A DNA stretch of 63,041 bases from Streptomyces endocoffeicus (GTDB lineage Bacteria > Actinomycetota > Actinomycetes > Streptomycetales > Streptomycetaceae): the NCBI RefSeq assembly GCF_016741935.1, contig NZ_JAERRG010000041.1:1-63041 (forward strand), in the 5' to 3' direction. Shown here in pieces: positions 27,742 through 36,150 of this stretch. The translations under genes and the position numbers were made by a program. Numbering within the stretch: the stretch's first letter is position 1; each line of letters opens with the position of its first letter. The notes under the pieces are model-generated. The model worked only from the letters and a program-made list of their open reading frames with translations, did no database searches and had not been told where the DNA came from.

Positions 27742-28347
27742 ATGTCCAGCTCACGACTGAATCTCGCAGTGATCGTCGGCAGTGTCCGGGAGGGCCGCTT
27801 CGGCCCGGTGGTGGCCAACTGGTTCGTCGAAGTGGCCAAGCGCCAGGACGAGTTCACGATCGACCTGATCGATCTGGCGGACGTCGACCTCCCGCTCGCA
27901 CTGCCGCCCACACCGCCGGCCCTGCAGCCCGACCTACCGCGCCCCGAGGGCATGGCCGAACTGACCCGGCGGCTCGACGCCGCCGACGCGGTCGTCATCG
28001 TGACGCCCGACTACAACCGCAGCTTCCCGGCGTCCCTCAAGGCCGCCATCGACTGGCACTACACCCAGTGGAAGGCCAAGCCGATCGGCTTCGTCGGCTA
28101 CAGCGGCCTCAGCGGCGGTCTGCTGGCGATCGAGCAACTGCGGCAGGTCTTCAACGAGTTGCACGCCCACACCGTGCGCGACTACGTCGCCTTTCCCAGC
28201 TACTACCGCCTCTTCTCCCCCGACGGCACGCTCCGGGACCCGCAGGGTCCCGAGGACGCCGCCAGAGCCATGCTCGATCAGCTGCTCTGGTGGGGCTCGG
28301 TCCTCCACGACGCCCGCCGCGACCGCCCGCACATCGCGAACCGGTAG
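27742..28347 (+). CDS. NADPH-dependent FMN reductase family protein
   Basis: A 201-residue flavodoxin-like reductase starting NLAVIVGSVREGRFGPVVAN, whose GSVREGR loop binds the FMN phosphate. TPDYNRSFPASLKAAIDWHY and GFVGYSGLSGGLLAIEQLR complete the chromate/quinone-reductase-like pattern. A GGAGGAG ribosome binding site precedes ATG 27742. It differs from the SsuE type at 770-1327. Given the setting it may provide reduced flavin to the LLM and SfnB-like oxygenases, but general quinone reduction cannot be excluded. Confidence 0.87.
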   Translation: MSSSRLNLAVIVGSVREGRFGPVVANWFVEVAKRQDEFTIDLIDLADVDLPLALPPTPPALQPDLPRPEGMAELTRRLDAADAVVIVTPDYNRSFPASLKAAIDWHYTQWKAKPIGFVGYSGLSGGLLAIEQLRQVFNELHAHTVRDYVAFPSYYRLFSPDGTLRDPQGPEDAARAMLDQLLWWGSVLHDARRDRPHIANR

Positions 28348-28772
28348 CCCTCCCCGGCCTCGGCCGACAGCCCTCGCCCCGGCCACGCCCTGCCCGCCCG
28401 CTACAAGGCGGCGACCGAGGGCTTGCCGAAAGCGCGAGGTGAGGGCATGACCGCGCGGGCATCACAGTGCCACCGCTACGTGGTCGCTCCCGCCAAGTCA
28501 ACGAGGCCCGCGCCGGACGCAGCGCCGCCTTCGACCCCCTTGGGTCTCCCTCTGGCCGACCTCGGCGAAGCCCCGGGCCTCACGGTCATCGAGGCGCCCC
28601 GGGAACGCCTTGACCAGGTCCGGGCCGAACTGCCGGTTCTGCGGCACCGCCGTTACACGGTGGCCAGAGGCCGAGCGCATGCGAACAGCATCGCCGCCTT
28701 CTCCGACAGGAAACCGCCGCACGCGCTACGGGCAACTGCTCGGTACCGGTGCCGGGTTGGCGGCCCACGGTG
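28348..28772. other. gap without a recognised gene
   Basis: One plus-strand frame (around 28530-28670, PLADLGEAPGLTVIEAPRER) looks protein-like, but I recognise no family. It runs without a break into clearly antisense sequence. It may be the end of a degraded gene. No RNA or regulatory structure was evident. Confidence 0.35.
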
Positions 28773-29060
28773 TCAGAGGGCCGTGCGTCCGATCGGCGGA
28801 CGGCCTGAGCAGAATCCGGTGAGCGGCGGGCCCTCGCCGTTGAGCAGGAAGTCGCCGACCGCTCGGGCCTTGTACGCGGCAGGGTTGTGGCCGGCCAGGG
28901 TGCGGGCGTCGGGCCAGTGGCGGTCGAAGTCGTGCTCACGTGACGTGGCCGACGCGCCGCCCACATCGAAGATCCCCTCCGTGGCGCGTAGAGCCGCCGG
29001 GGATACGGACGCCCGCGCGACCTGGTGATCGCCTCGCGCAGGGCGGCGTCGTCAGCCTGA
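28773..29060 (-). pseudogene. SfnB/DszC-like monooxygenase, C-terminal stub
   Basis: About 90 C-terminal residues are readable: ATEGIFDVGGASATSREHDF, then DRHWPDARTLAGHNPAAYKA and VGDFLLNGEGPPLTGFC. This is the distinctive end of acyl-CoA-dehydrogenase-type sulfur monooxygenases, as in the intact gene at 47797-48999. The catalytic dehydrogenase domains are gone. It lies downstream of the ABC ATPase gene 29124-30836, so it was once the last gene of that operon. Confidence 0.82.
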
Positions 29061-29123
29061 CCGCCTCCAGGGGGCGCCGGGTGCGCGGCAGCCGATTCCG
29101 CCCCGCACCGTCGGCGCACGGTG

Positions 29124-30836
29124 TCACGCCTGGTGTGCGATCAACGTGCCGACCCGCTCTTCTCCGCTCGCGCCGGCGCCGGTGAACCCGGCTCCCGGAA
29201 CGGCCTCCAGCAGTTCCCGGGTGTACTCGTGCCGAGGCGAGCGGAGCACCTGCTCGACCGGGCCCGTCTCGACCACGACGCCGCCCCGCATCACCGTGAC
29301 GTCGTCGGCGATCAGGCGTACGACCCCGAGGTCGTGGGTCACGAACACGTAGCTGAGTCCGAACTCGGCCTGCAGATCGACCAGCAGCTGCAGGATCTGT
29401 GCCTGGACCGACACATCGAGCGCGCTCACGGCCTCGTCGAGCACGAGGATCCCGGGGTTGAGCGCGAGCGCCCGGGCGATCGCGACCCGCTGCCGCTGAC
29501 CGCCGGAGAGCTCGCTGGGGAGCCGGTGCAGATGGCTCTCGCCCAGTGCCACGGCCCTGAGCAACTCGACTACCCGGGCCGTCCGTTCCCGTTTTCCGGT
29601 CGCCAGTTTGAAGGCCCGCAGCGGCTCGGCGACGAGTCTGCCGACCGTGAACCGCGGATCGAGCGAGGTGAACGGGTTCTGGAAAACGAACTGCAGGTCC
29701 CGGCGGATCTCCCGCAGTTGTCTGCGGCCCAGGCCGGTCAGTTCCCGGTCGCCGATGTGCACCGTGCCGCTGTCAGCGGCGGTGAACTGGACCAGGATGC
29801 TCGCCAGCGTCGACTTGCCCGCGCCGGACTCACCGACGATCGCGTGCGTGGTGCCCTTGCGCACGACCAGGTCGACGCCGTCCAGCGCCCGCAAGTGCCG
29901 CCGCTGGCCCCGGCCGCCGCGCAGGTGGTAGCTCTTGGTGAGGGCGCGCGCCCGCAGGGCCGGCGGGCTGTCGGTGGGGACCGTCCGCAGGCCTGAGGTC
30001 GGCTCGAGCCGGCCGGCGTGCCGCGCGGGGGCCGCGTCGAGGAGTCGGCGGGTGTAGTCGTGGGTGGTGTTCTCCAGCACCTGGCGTACCGGGCCCTCGT
30101 CCACGATCCGGCCGTCCTGCATGACCAGGATCCGGTCCGAGCGGTCCAGTGCGACGCCGAGGTCGTGGGTGATCAGGAGAATGCCGATGCCGAGTTCCTC
30201 GCGCAGCCGCGCCAGGTGGTCGAGGATCACTTTCTGGACGGTGACGTCGAGCGCGCTGGTTGGTTCGTCGGCCACGATGATCTTCGGCTTGCCCGCCAGC
30301 GCGATCGCGATGAGCGCGCGCTGCTTCATGCCGCCGCTGAGCTCGTGGGGGTACTGGTGGAAGATCCGCTCGGCGTCCTTGAGGCCCGCGGTGCGCAGGC
30401 TCTCCAGCGCGGCTTCCCTGTGCTGTGCCGCGGTGCGGGCCTCCGGCGCGTTGAACCGGACCGCCTCGATCACCTGCTGCCCGATCTTCTTGACCGGGTT
30501 GAGCGAGGTATTGGGGTCCTGGGGGATGAAGCCCACGTAGTTGCCCCGCACCCGTGCCATGCGCTGGTCGCTCCAGCCGGTGACGTCGACACCGGAGTAC
30601 GCGATCGAGCCGGCCCGGATCCGCGCGGCGGGCGGAAGCAGGCCGAGCGCGCCTTGGACCAGGGTGGTCTTGCCCGATCCGGACTCCCCGACGAGCGAGA
30701 CGAACTCGCCCGGGTCCACGTGGAGATCCGTGCCGTGGACGGCCGGTGTCCACCGGCGGCGCCTCGTCCGGTAGTCGATCGCGAGGTCGGCGATCCGCAG
30801 CAGCGGGTCCTGCTTCTCCTCGGGCACGTCCGTCAT
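29124..30836 (-). CDS. two-domain dipeptide-type ABC ATPase
   Basis: A 570-residue fusion ATPase. Domain 1 shows GESGSGKTTLVQGALGLLPP, FIPQDPNTSLNPVKKIGQQV, LSGGMKQRALIAIALAGKPK and IIVADEPTSALD. Domain 2 shows GESGAGKSTLASILVQF, QNPFTSLDPRF, LSGGQRQRVAIARALALNPG and LVLDEAVSALD, where the usual DEP is DEA. Its ATG overlaps the permease stop. It energises the importer formed by the next three genes upstream. The Pro-to-Ala change in Walker B of domain 2 is conservative. Confidence 0.93.
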   Translation of the reverse strand: MTDVPEEKQDPLLRIADLAIDYRTRRRRWTPAVHGTDLHVDPGEFVSLVGESGSGKTTLVQGALGLLPPAARIRAGSIAYSGVDVTGWSDQRMARVRGNYVGFIPQDPNTSLNPVKKIGQQVIEAVRFNAPEARTAAQHREAALESLRTAGLKDAERIFHQYPHELSGGMKQRALIAIALAGKPKIIVADEPTSALDVTVQKVILDHLARLREELGIGILLITHDLGVALDRSDRILVMQDGRIVDEGPVRQVLENTTHDYTRRLLDAAPARHAGRLEPTSGLRTVPTDSPPALRARALTKSYHLRGGRGQRRHLRALDGVDLVVRKGTTHAIVGESGAGKSTLASILVQFTAADSGTVHIGDRELTGLGRRQLREIRRDLQFVFQNPFTSLDPRFTVGRLVAEPLRAFKLATGKRERTARVVELLRAVALGESHLHRLPSELSGGQRQRVAIARALALNPGILVLDEAVSALDVSVQAQILQLLVDLQAEFGLSYVFVTHDLGVVRLIADDVTVMRGGVVVETGPVEQVLRSPRHEYTRELLEAVPGAGFTGAGASGEERVGTLIAHQA

Positions 30837-31711
30837 CGGCGGTGTTCCTTCCGGTACGAGGTGCTGATGCGGTGGGTGGCGATGACGACGAGCGCGAGCG
30901 CCAGGCCGGGCATGATCGAGGGCCATGGGTGGGTCGCGACGTAGTCGCGGCCCTCGGCCACCAGCAGGCCCCACTCCGGCTGCGGCGGCGGTGCGCCGTA
31001 GCCGAGGAAGCCGAGCGAGGCGACCGCGAGCACAGCCGTTCCGACCTCGAGCGCGGCCAGCGCGATCACTGAGTTGAGCGAGTTGGGCACGACATGCCGG
31101 AGCAGGACGGCCGGCCGGCCTCCCCCGAGGCCGTACGCCGCCTTGACGTAGTCCTGGTTCACGACGGTGAGCACCTCCGCTCTCATCACCCGCGCGAACG
31201 ACGCGATGGAGGAGATGCCGACCGCCAGGGCGATATTCTGGGTGGAGTAGCCCAGGACCGAGACCACCACCATCGCGAGCAGCAGGCTGGGGATCGCCAG
31301 GAACACATCGACCAGTCGCATGACGGCGGTGTCGACGATCCCTCCGCTGAAGCCGGCGATCAGCCCGACGACCGTGCCGATGCCGAAGGCGATGAGGACC
31401 GCCAGCAGGGTCGCGGTCAGGGTGGTGTGCGCGCCGTACACCGTGCGGGCGAACAGGTCCCGGCCCAGCCGGTCGGTGCCGAACCAGTGCTCCGCGCTCG
31501 GTGGTGCGAAGCTCGCGGCGCTGTCGCCGCCATAGGGGCTGTGGGAGGTGAACAGCCGGGGGGCGACGGCCCAGCCGATCACGACCAGCGCAGTGATCCA
31601 CGAGGCCACCAGGACCGGCTGCTGCGCGAGTTCACCGAGGCGTCTGAGCGACGCGCGGCCGGAACCGGGCCGGGCGGGCGCGGCGAGGGTGTCCAGTTCG
31701 ACGGTCATCAC
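30833..31711 (-). CDS. dipeptide-type ABC transporter permease (DppC-like)
   Basis: A 292-residue permease with the usual HWFGTDRLGRDLFARTVYGA loop, the RLVDVFLAIPSLLLAMVVVS membrane segment, the EAA region VKAAYGLGGGRPAVLLRHVV and ASLGFLGYGAPPPQPEWGLL. It follows the DppB-like gene by eight bases. Both partner subunits and an LLM lie in the same operon. Confidence 0.92.
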   Translation of the reverse strand: MMTVELDTLAAPARPGSGRASLRRLGELAQQPVLVASWITALVVIGWAVAPRLFTSHSPYGGDSAASFAPPSAEHWFGTDRLGRDLFARTVYGAHTTLTATLLAVLIAFGIGTVVGLIAGFSGGIVDTAVMRLVDVFLAIPSLLLAMVVVSVLGYSTQNIALAVGISSIASFARVMRAEVLTVVNQDYVKAAYGLGGGRPAVLLRHVVPNSLNSVIALAALEVGTAVLAVASLGFLGYGAPPPQPEWGLLVAEGRDYVATHPWPSIMPGLALALVVIATHRISTSYRKEHRR

Positions 31712-31719
31712 ATTCCTCC

Positions 31720-32679
31720 TCAGGCCGCCCGGGGTGAGCCGACGGTGAGCGTGGCCCGCAGTCGCGGATCCAGCAGCGGGTAGATCAGGTCGACGATCAG
31801 GTTGATCACCGCGAAGCTGGCCGCCACGAGGACGACGACCCCCTGCACCAGCGGGACGTCCAGCGTGTTGATCGCGGCCTGGGTCATCCGGCCGATGCCC
31901 TGACGGGCGAAGACGGTCTCGGTGATGACCGACCCGGCGATCAGGTTGCCGAAGGTGATGCCGGCGATGGTGAGCGCCGGCAGGCTGGCGTTGCGGAAGA
32001 CGTCACGGACGACGATGACGCCGCGGGTGGCCCCCTTCGCCCAGCTCGTCGTGACGTAGCCGGAGCGGAACTCGGTGGCGAAGCTGCGGACGAGGAGCTG
32101 CGCGATCGGCCCCGACACCGGGATGGCCAGTGTGATCACGGGCAGCACGAGGCTCTTCGCGCCGCGGTCGCCGTAGGCCGGGAACCAGCCCAGCTGGAAT
32201 GAGAAGACCTGCAGCATGAGAATGCCGGAGAGGAAGACCGGCACCGAGACCGCGCCCGACGGCAGCGCCTCGACCAGGTTGCGCACCCATGTCCGGCGGG
32301 TCGAGGTCGCGATGAGCGCGATCGCGAAGGCGATGAGCAGGGCCAGCAGCAGAGCGTCGGACGCGAGGACGAGAGTGCTCGGCAGCACGTCGAGGATCGT
32401 CGCGGTGACCGAGCGGCCCGACTGCACGGAGTTGCCGAAGTCGCCGGTCAGCGCGTGTCCCAGGCGGAGGAGGTACTGCAGGAACACCGGTTTGTTGAAG
32501 CCGTAGCTGTCCGCCGCCTGCTCGCGGACCTCCGGTGTGATGGTGTTGAGCTCGGCTGGGTCGAAGAGCAGATCCACCGGGTTGGCCGGCAGGACGAACA
32601 GCAGCACGAAGGTCAGGGTGAACGCGGCCCAGACCACGAACAGGGCCCGTCCGACCTTCAGCGCGAGGTAGCGCAGCAC
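31720..32679 (-). CDS. dipeptide-type ABC transporter permease (DppB-like)
   Basis: I start this 319-residue permease at GTG 32679, which follows a GGAAGG ribosome binding site and gives the normal N terminus VLRYLALKVGRALFVVWAAF. The frame is open 20 codons further upstream, but that would add an unusual tail. LPANPVDLLF, the coupling segment TTSWAKGATRGVIVVRDVFR and TETVFARQGIGRMTQAAINT identify the family. It forms the channel with the gene at 30833-31711. Confidence 0.9.
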   Translation of the reverse strand: MLRYLALKVGRALFVVWAAFTLTFVLLFVLPANPVDLLFDPAELNTITPEVREQAADSYGFNKPVFLQYLLRLGHALTGDFGNSVQSGRSVTATILDVLPSTLVLASDALLLALLIAFAIALIATSTRRTWVRNLVEALPSGAVSVPVFLSGILMLQVFSFQLGWFPAYGDRGAKSLVLPVITLAIPVSGPIAQLLVRSFATEFRSGYVTTSWAKGATRGVIVVRDVFRNASLPALTIAGITFGNLIAGSVITETVFARQGIGRMTQAAINTLDVPLVQGVVVLVAASFAVINLIVDLIYPLLDPRLRATLTVGSPRAA

Positions 32680-32745
32680 GAAGATCCTTCCATCAGGGAG
32701 TGCGAGTGGTCGCCGCACCCCTCGGGGCACGGCGACCACGGGGCG

Positions 32746-34461
32746 TCACTTCCCGTTGCCCTTCCAGGCGTTCACGAAGTGGTTGCGGGACTGGGCGTCG
32801 AAGATGATCCCGTGGACGTACTTCGCCTGGGCGATCACCTGCGAGGGGTTGTAGACCGGGTTCACCAGCGCGTACTTGTCCAGCAGGAGGTCCTGCGCCG
32901 CCTTGGCGTACTGCTTGCGCTCGGCCGGGTCCAGGGTGAGCTCCAGCCGGCCCAGGGTCTTGGTGACCTCGTCGACGTCGACGCCGGTCGAATCCTCGCC
33001 CAGGTAGGAGCCGTTGCCGAGCAGCGGGCTGTACAGGAGGTTGAGGACCGCCGGGTCGTTGCGCGAGCGGTTGGCCGCGGTGATGTTCCAGTCGGTCTTG
33101 GCCTTGGCCAGGTTGGCCGTGTAGTCCGGGATCGGGACGACGGTGAGCTGCAGGTCGATGCCGATCTTCTTCAGGTCCTGCTGGACCGACTCGTAGGCCG
33201 GCTTGTTCACCACCAGGTTGTTGATGCCCAGCAGCTTGACCACGAGCTTCTTGCCGTCCTTCACCCGGATCCCGTCCGGGCCCTGCTTCCAGCCGGCCTT
33301 CTCCAGGAGCTGCTCGGCCTTCTTCGGGTCGTACGTCAGGACCGAGCCGCTGTAGTCCGCGTATCCGGAGACCGACGGCCCGAGGACCGAGGTCGCCACC
33401 GAGTAGGAGTCGGTGAGCACCGTCTTCTTGAGCGCCTCCCGGTTCCAGCCGAGCTGGATCGCCTTGCGCACCGCGATGTCATTGGTCGGGAACAACCCGG
33501 AGTTGAAGTTGAAGAAGATGGCGGTGCCGGACACCGCCCGGTGGGTGATCTCGAAGCCCTGGTCGGCCAGTGACTTCTCATCCGTGGTGCCCACGTCGAG
33601 CGTGGCGTCGAGCTCGCCGGACTCCAGCGAGCCGGTCCGGACGCTGGCCTCCGGGATCGTGTTGAACACGATCTTGTTCAGATACGCCTCGCCCTGGTGC
33701 TTGAGCGCCGGCGGGGACCAGTTGTAGCCCTTGCGCTTGACCAGGACGGTACTGTCCTGCGCCTTCCACGACTGGTACACGAACGGGCCGGTGCCGATCA
33801 CCTTCTTCGGGTCCGTCCGCTGCTTGGCGCTCAGCTTCAGCGTGGAGAGCGACAGGAAGCCGGGCTGGGCGTTCGCGGTGAAGGACGAGGCCTGGAGGAA
33901 ACTCGCGAGGGGCTTCTTGAAGCGGATGACGGCGGTGTACTTGTCGGGGGTGCGCGTCTCGATGTAACCGGGCAGCAGGGTGGCGCCGTTGGGGAGGATG
34001 CCGAGCTTCTGGTCGCCGTGCACGTACTGATCGAAGTTGGCCTTGACCACGGCGGAGTCGAACGGCGTGCCGTCGCTGAAGGTGACATCCGTGCGCAGGT
34101 GGAACGTGAACTCGGTCAGGTCCTTGTTGTACTTCCACGACTTCGCCAGCCATGGCGTGATCTCGCCGGTGTCCGGGTCCTGCCAGGTCAGCTTGTCGGT
34201 GATGTTGTTGCCGATCAGTGACTCGGCGTAGTTGGTGCCCCATTGCGGGTCCGGGCTGCGCTGGTAGTCGATCAGCGCGAACTGCAAGGTGCCGCCGCGG
34301 ACGGGTTTGCCGTCGCCGGCGGCCTGGTCACCGGAGCCTCCACCGCGGGTGAGGGCGAAGGCGCTCACGGCGATGAGGAGTACGGCGACGACACCGGCGG
34401 CCCAGGGCCACTTCTTACGTCTGGGCGCGGCGCGTTCGATGGAACTGCGAAGGTCGGACAT
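32746..34461 (-). CDS. dipeptide-type ABC substrate-binding protein with N-terminal anchor
   Basis: A 571-residue family 5 solute-binding protein with LTEFTFHLRTDVTFSDGTPF, GTGPFVYQSWKAQDSTVLVK and the C-terminal HGIIFDAQSRNHFVNAWKG. Unlike the other two family 5 binding proteins in the window, it has no lipobox. A basic stretch (RRKK) is followed by the helix WPWAAGVVAVLLIAVSAFAL and a Gly-rich linker, so it is probably a signal-anchored membrane protein. It follows the LLM gene by 62 bases. The ligand is presumed to be an organosulfur compound. Confidence 0.9.
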   Translation of the reverse strand: MSDLRSSIERAAPRRKKWPWAAGVVAVLLIAVSAFALTRGGGSGDQAAGDGKPVRGGTLQFALIDYQRSPDPQWGTNYAESLIGNNITDKLTWQDPDTGEITPWLAKSWKYNKDLTEFTFHLRTDVTFSDGTPFDSAVVKANFDQYVHGDQKLGILPNGATLLPGYIETRTPDKYTAVIRFKKPLASFLQASSFTANAQPGFLSLSTLKLSAKQRTDPKKVIGTGPFVYQSWKAQDSTVLVKRKGYNWSPPALKHQGEAYLNKIVFNTIPEASVRTGSLESGELDATLDVGTTDEKSLADQGFEITHRAVSGTAIFFNFNSGLFPTNDIAVRKAIQLGWNREALKKTVLTDSYSVATSVLGPSVSGYADYSGSVLTYDPKKAEQLLEKAGWKQGPDGIRVKDGKKLVVKLLGINNLVVNKPAYESVQQDLKKIGIDLQLTVVPIPDYTANLAKAKTDWNITAANRSRNDPAVLNLLYSPLLGNGSYLGEDSTGVDVDEVTKTLGRLELTLDPAERKQYAKAAQDLLLDKYALVNPVYNPSQVIAQAKYVHGIIFDAQSRNHFVNAWKGNGK

Positions 34462-34523
34462 CGATTTTCCTCGTGACGAATGGACGGGTGACAGCGGGGT
34501 CGGCGTGGGGGTGGGACGTTGGC

Positions 34524-35648
34524 TCACGAGTCCTGGAGGGGACGCCAGCCGAGCAGCGGCGCGACCTCCCGGGCCGTGGTGGCGAGCAGGCGGAGGTGCT
34601 CGTCGTACTCGGGGACACCGGGGACGAAACTGACGAGCAGATCGGTGACGTGGGCGAGGGACGGGTCGGCGGCGAGGGACTCGGCGACTGCCTCGGGCGG
34701 CCCGAGCAGTGACCGGTCGCGCTCCAGGTACTCCTGGACGCCGAGCTCGGCGACGTCACGGCGTTGGGCAGCCCATGACTGCCAGCGGCGCACACCGGGT
34801 GTGACCGCGCGGATCGCACTGGCCCGGTCGGGGTGGGGATAGACCGCGCGCGAGATCTGCACGCGCGGCTCGTGCCCCGCCCCGGCCGCGGCCTCGCGGT
34901 ACGCGGCGACGATGTCCGCCTGCCGCCGGGCGGTCTGCCGGCCGGGCCAGTCGCCGGCCCGGGAGAACTGCAGCCCGTCGCCGGCCCTGGCTGCGGCAAC
35001 GGCCGCGTCGACGGCCCGCGTCGGCTCACTTGTGGTCGCCTGCCACAGCCGCTGCCGCACACCGGCACCCGGTGGGTGAAGCACCTCCCCGGCGCTGTTG
35101 ACCGGTCGTCCTTCGAGGATCCCGTGCAGCCTCGCCACGCTCTCGTCGAAGAGCCGGTACCGGTCCTCGATGCTGCGGCCGAATGCCTCCCAGGCGGTCG
35201 GGAACGGACCTGAGCCGACACCGAGTTCGAGCCGCCCACCGCTGAGCTCGTCGAGCAGGGCCGCGTCCTCGGCGACGGTCAAGGGGTCCGCGAGCGGCAG
35301 GACGAGCACGCCGGTGCCCAGCCGGATCCGGGTGGTGTGCTCGGCGATCGCGGCCAGCAGGACGAGCGGGGCGGAGACATGCTCGTTCCCCTGGCGGAAG
35401 TGACGGTGGATGACCCAGCCCGAGTCGTAACCGAGTCGCTCGGCGGCCACGAACAGGTCGATGGCCTGGCGGTACGCCGCGGCAGGGGTGAGGTCGGAGT
35501 CGAGGTGGAGCAGGAAGCCGAGCCGGAAGGGCCGGCCGTCCGCCACTCCGGCTCCGACCACGCCCGCCGTCTCGGTCACGGGCACCGGTCCCGTGGTCGC
35601 CGTGCTGGTCGATGCCTCGGTCGGGGATGTCATGGACGCCTTGCTCAT
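34524..35648 (-). CDS. LLM class flavin-dependent oxidoreductase
   Basis: A 374-residue luciferase-like protein, with a Ser/Thr/Ala-rich 35-residue N-terminal tail before the barrel start RPFRLGFLLHLDSDLTPAAA. HRHFRQGNEHVSAPLVLLAA and LSGGRLELGVGSGPFPTAWE are family segments. The C terminus EVAPLLGWRP matches the relative at 25083-26135. A clear ribosome binding site (AAGGAG) precedes ATG 35648. It is the first structural gene after leader peptide 36034-35960, which lies about 310 bases upstream. Confidence 0.88.
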   Translation of the reverse strand: MSKASMTSPTEASTSTATTGPVPVTETAGVVGAGVADGRPFRLGFLLHLDSDLTPAAAYRQAIDLFVAAERLGYDSGWVIHRHFRQGNEHVSAPLVLLAAIAEHTTRIRLGTGVLVLPLADPLTVAEDAALLDELSGGRLELGVGSGPFPTAWEAFGRSIEDRYRLFDESVARLHGILEGRPVNSAGEVLHPPGAGVRQRLWQATTSEPTRAVDAAVAAARAGDGLQFSRAGDWPGRQTARRQADIVAAYREAAAGAGHEPRVQISRAVYPHPDRASAIRAVTPGVRRWQSWAAQRRDVAELGVQEYLERDRSLLGPPEAVAESLAADPSLAHVTDLLVSFVPGVPEYDEHLRLLATTAREVAPLLGWRPLQDS

Positions 35649-35959
35649 GGTGCTCCTTCGGGACGTCGGCGACCGCCACCGGGCATGGGGTGCGGCGCGT
35701 CGACGCGCCCGCGGCCGGGGTCGACCGTGGGGGCGGTGGGATGTGGGGTGGTGTGGGTCTTCCACCGGATCGCGGCGGAACGGATCACGACAGGTGCGTC
35801 CGCGGGGGCCGGTGGTCAGCCCACCGTCCGCTTCGACGCTGTCGTCAGGGGAGAAGTACCGCCGGCCGATCCGCCGGGACCATGGCCGCGCCGGTACTCA
35901 AGACGGAGCGGACGATCGAAGACCGGTCGTCCGGGGTGTGGATCACGCCACGCGGGTCG
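35649..35959 (-). promoter_or_regulatory. attenuator region between leader peptide and LLM gene
   Basis: No gene is visible in these 311 bases. Twenty-five bases past the leader stop, a perfect 7-bp stem CGGACGA/TCGTCCG (35933-35909, 11-base loop) could act as an attenuator hairpin. Further short inverted repeats of GC-rich sequence follow. The assignment is structural inference only. Confidence 0.45.
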
Positions 35960-36034
35960 TCAACACCGCGCGCTGGAAACCCTGAGCAGGTCGACACAGC
36001 GCTCGCTGGTCAGCAGAGGGTCCAGGAGGCTCAT
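35960..36034 (-). CDS. cysteine-type leader peptide (24 aa)
   Basis: A 24-codon ATG ORF whose last 14 residues are exactly the core, ERCVDLLRVSSARC, so the conserved Cys is the final codon before TGA. It has Cys instead of His at core position 3, giving two cysteines. No ribosome binding site is present. The predicted promoter lies so close that the message would begin at or within one or two bases of the ATG, so translation is probably leaderless. It stands at the head of the LLM-importer operon that ends at 29124. Confidence 0.8.
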   Translation of the reverse strand: MSLLDPLLTSERCVDLLRVSSARC

Positions 36035-36042
36035 GGGGACTG

Positions 36043-36072
36043 AGTCTGTGGTGGACCGGTATTCCTTGTCAA
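36043..36072 (-). promoter_or_regulatory. promoter of leader peptide 36034-35960
   Basis: Perfect -35 TTGACA (36072-36067), 18-base spacer, then CAGACT (36048-36043). Eight bases separate the -10 from the leader ATG, predicting a leaderless transcript. The -10 match is weak. Confidence 0.55.
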
Positions 36073-36150
36073 GCAGTGTCTTGAACTGCGAACACCCGTG
36101 CCTGGCTGGGTCCCTGGGCCGGGAGAACGCGTTCGGCGGCCTCAAGCGGA

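Noticed and set aside
28423..29028. 201-residue plus-strand ORF
   Set aside because: Its second half is antisense to a clear SfnB-like stub; the first half has no recognisable family.
35649..35959. riboswitch in the gap between leader and LLM gene
   Set aside because: None of the SAM-IV conserved strings found at the other two sites is present; only a simple hairpin is supported.
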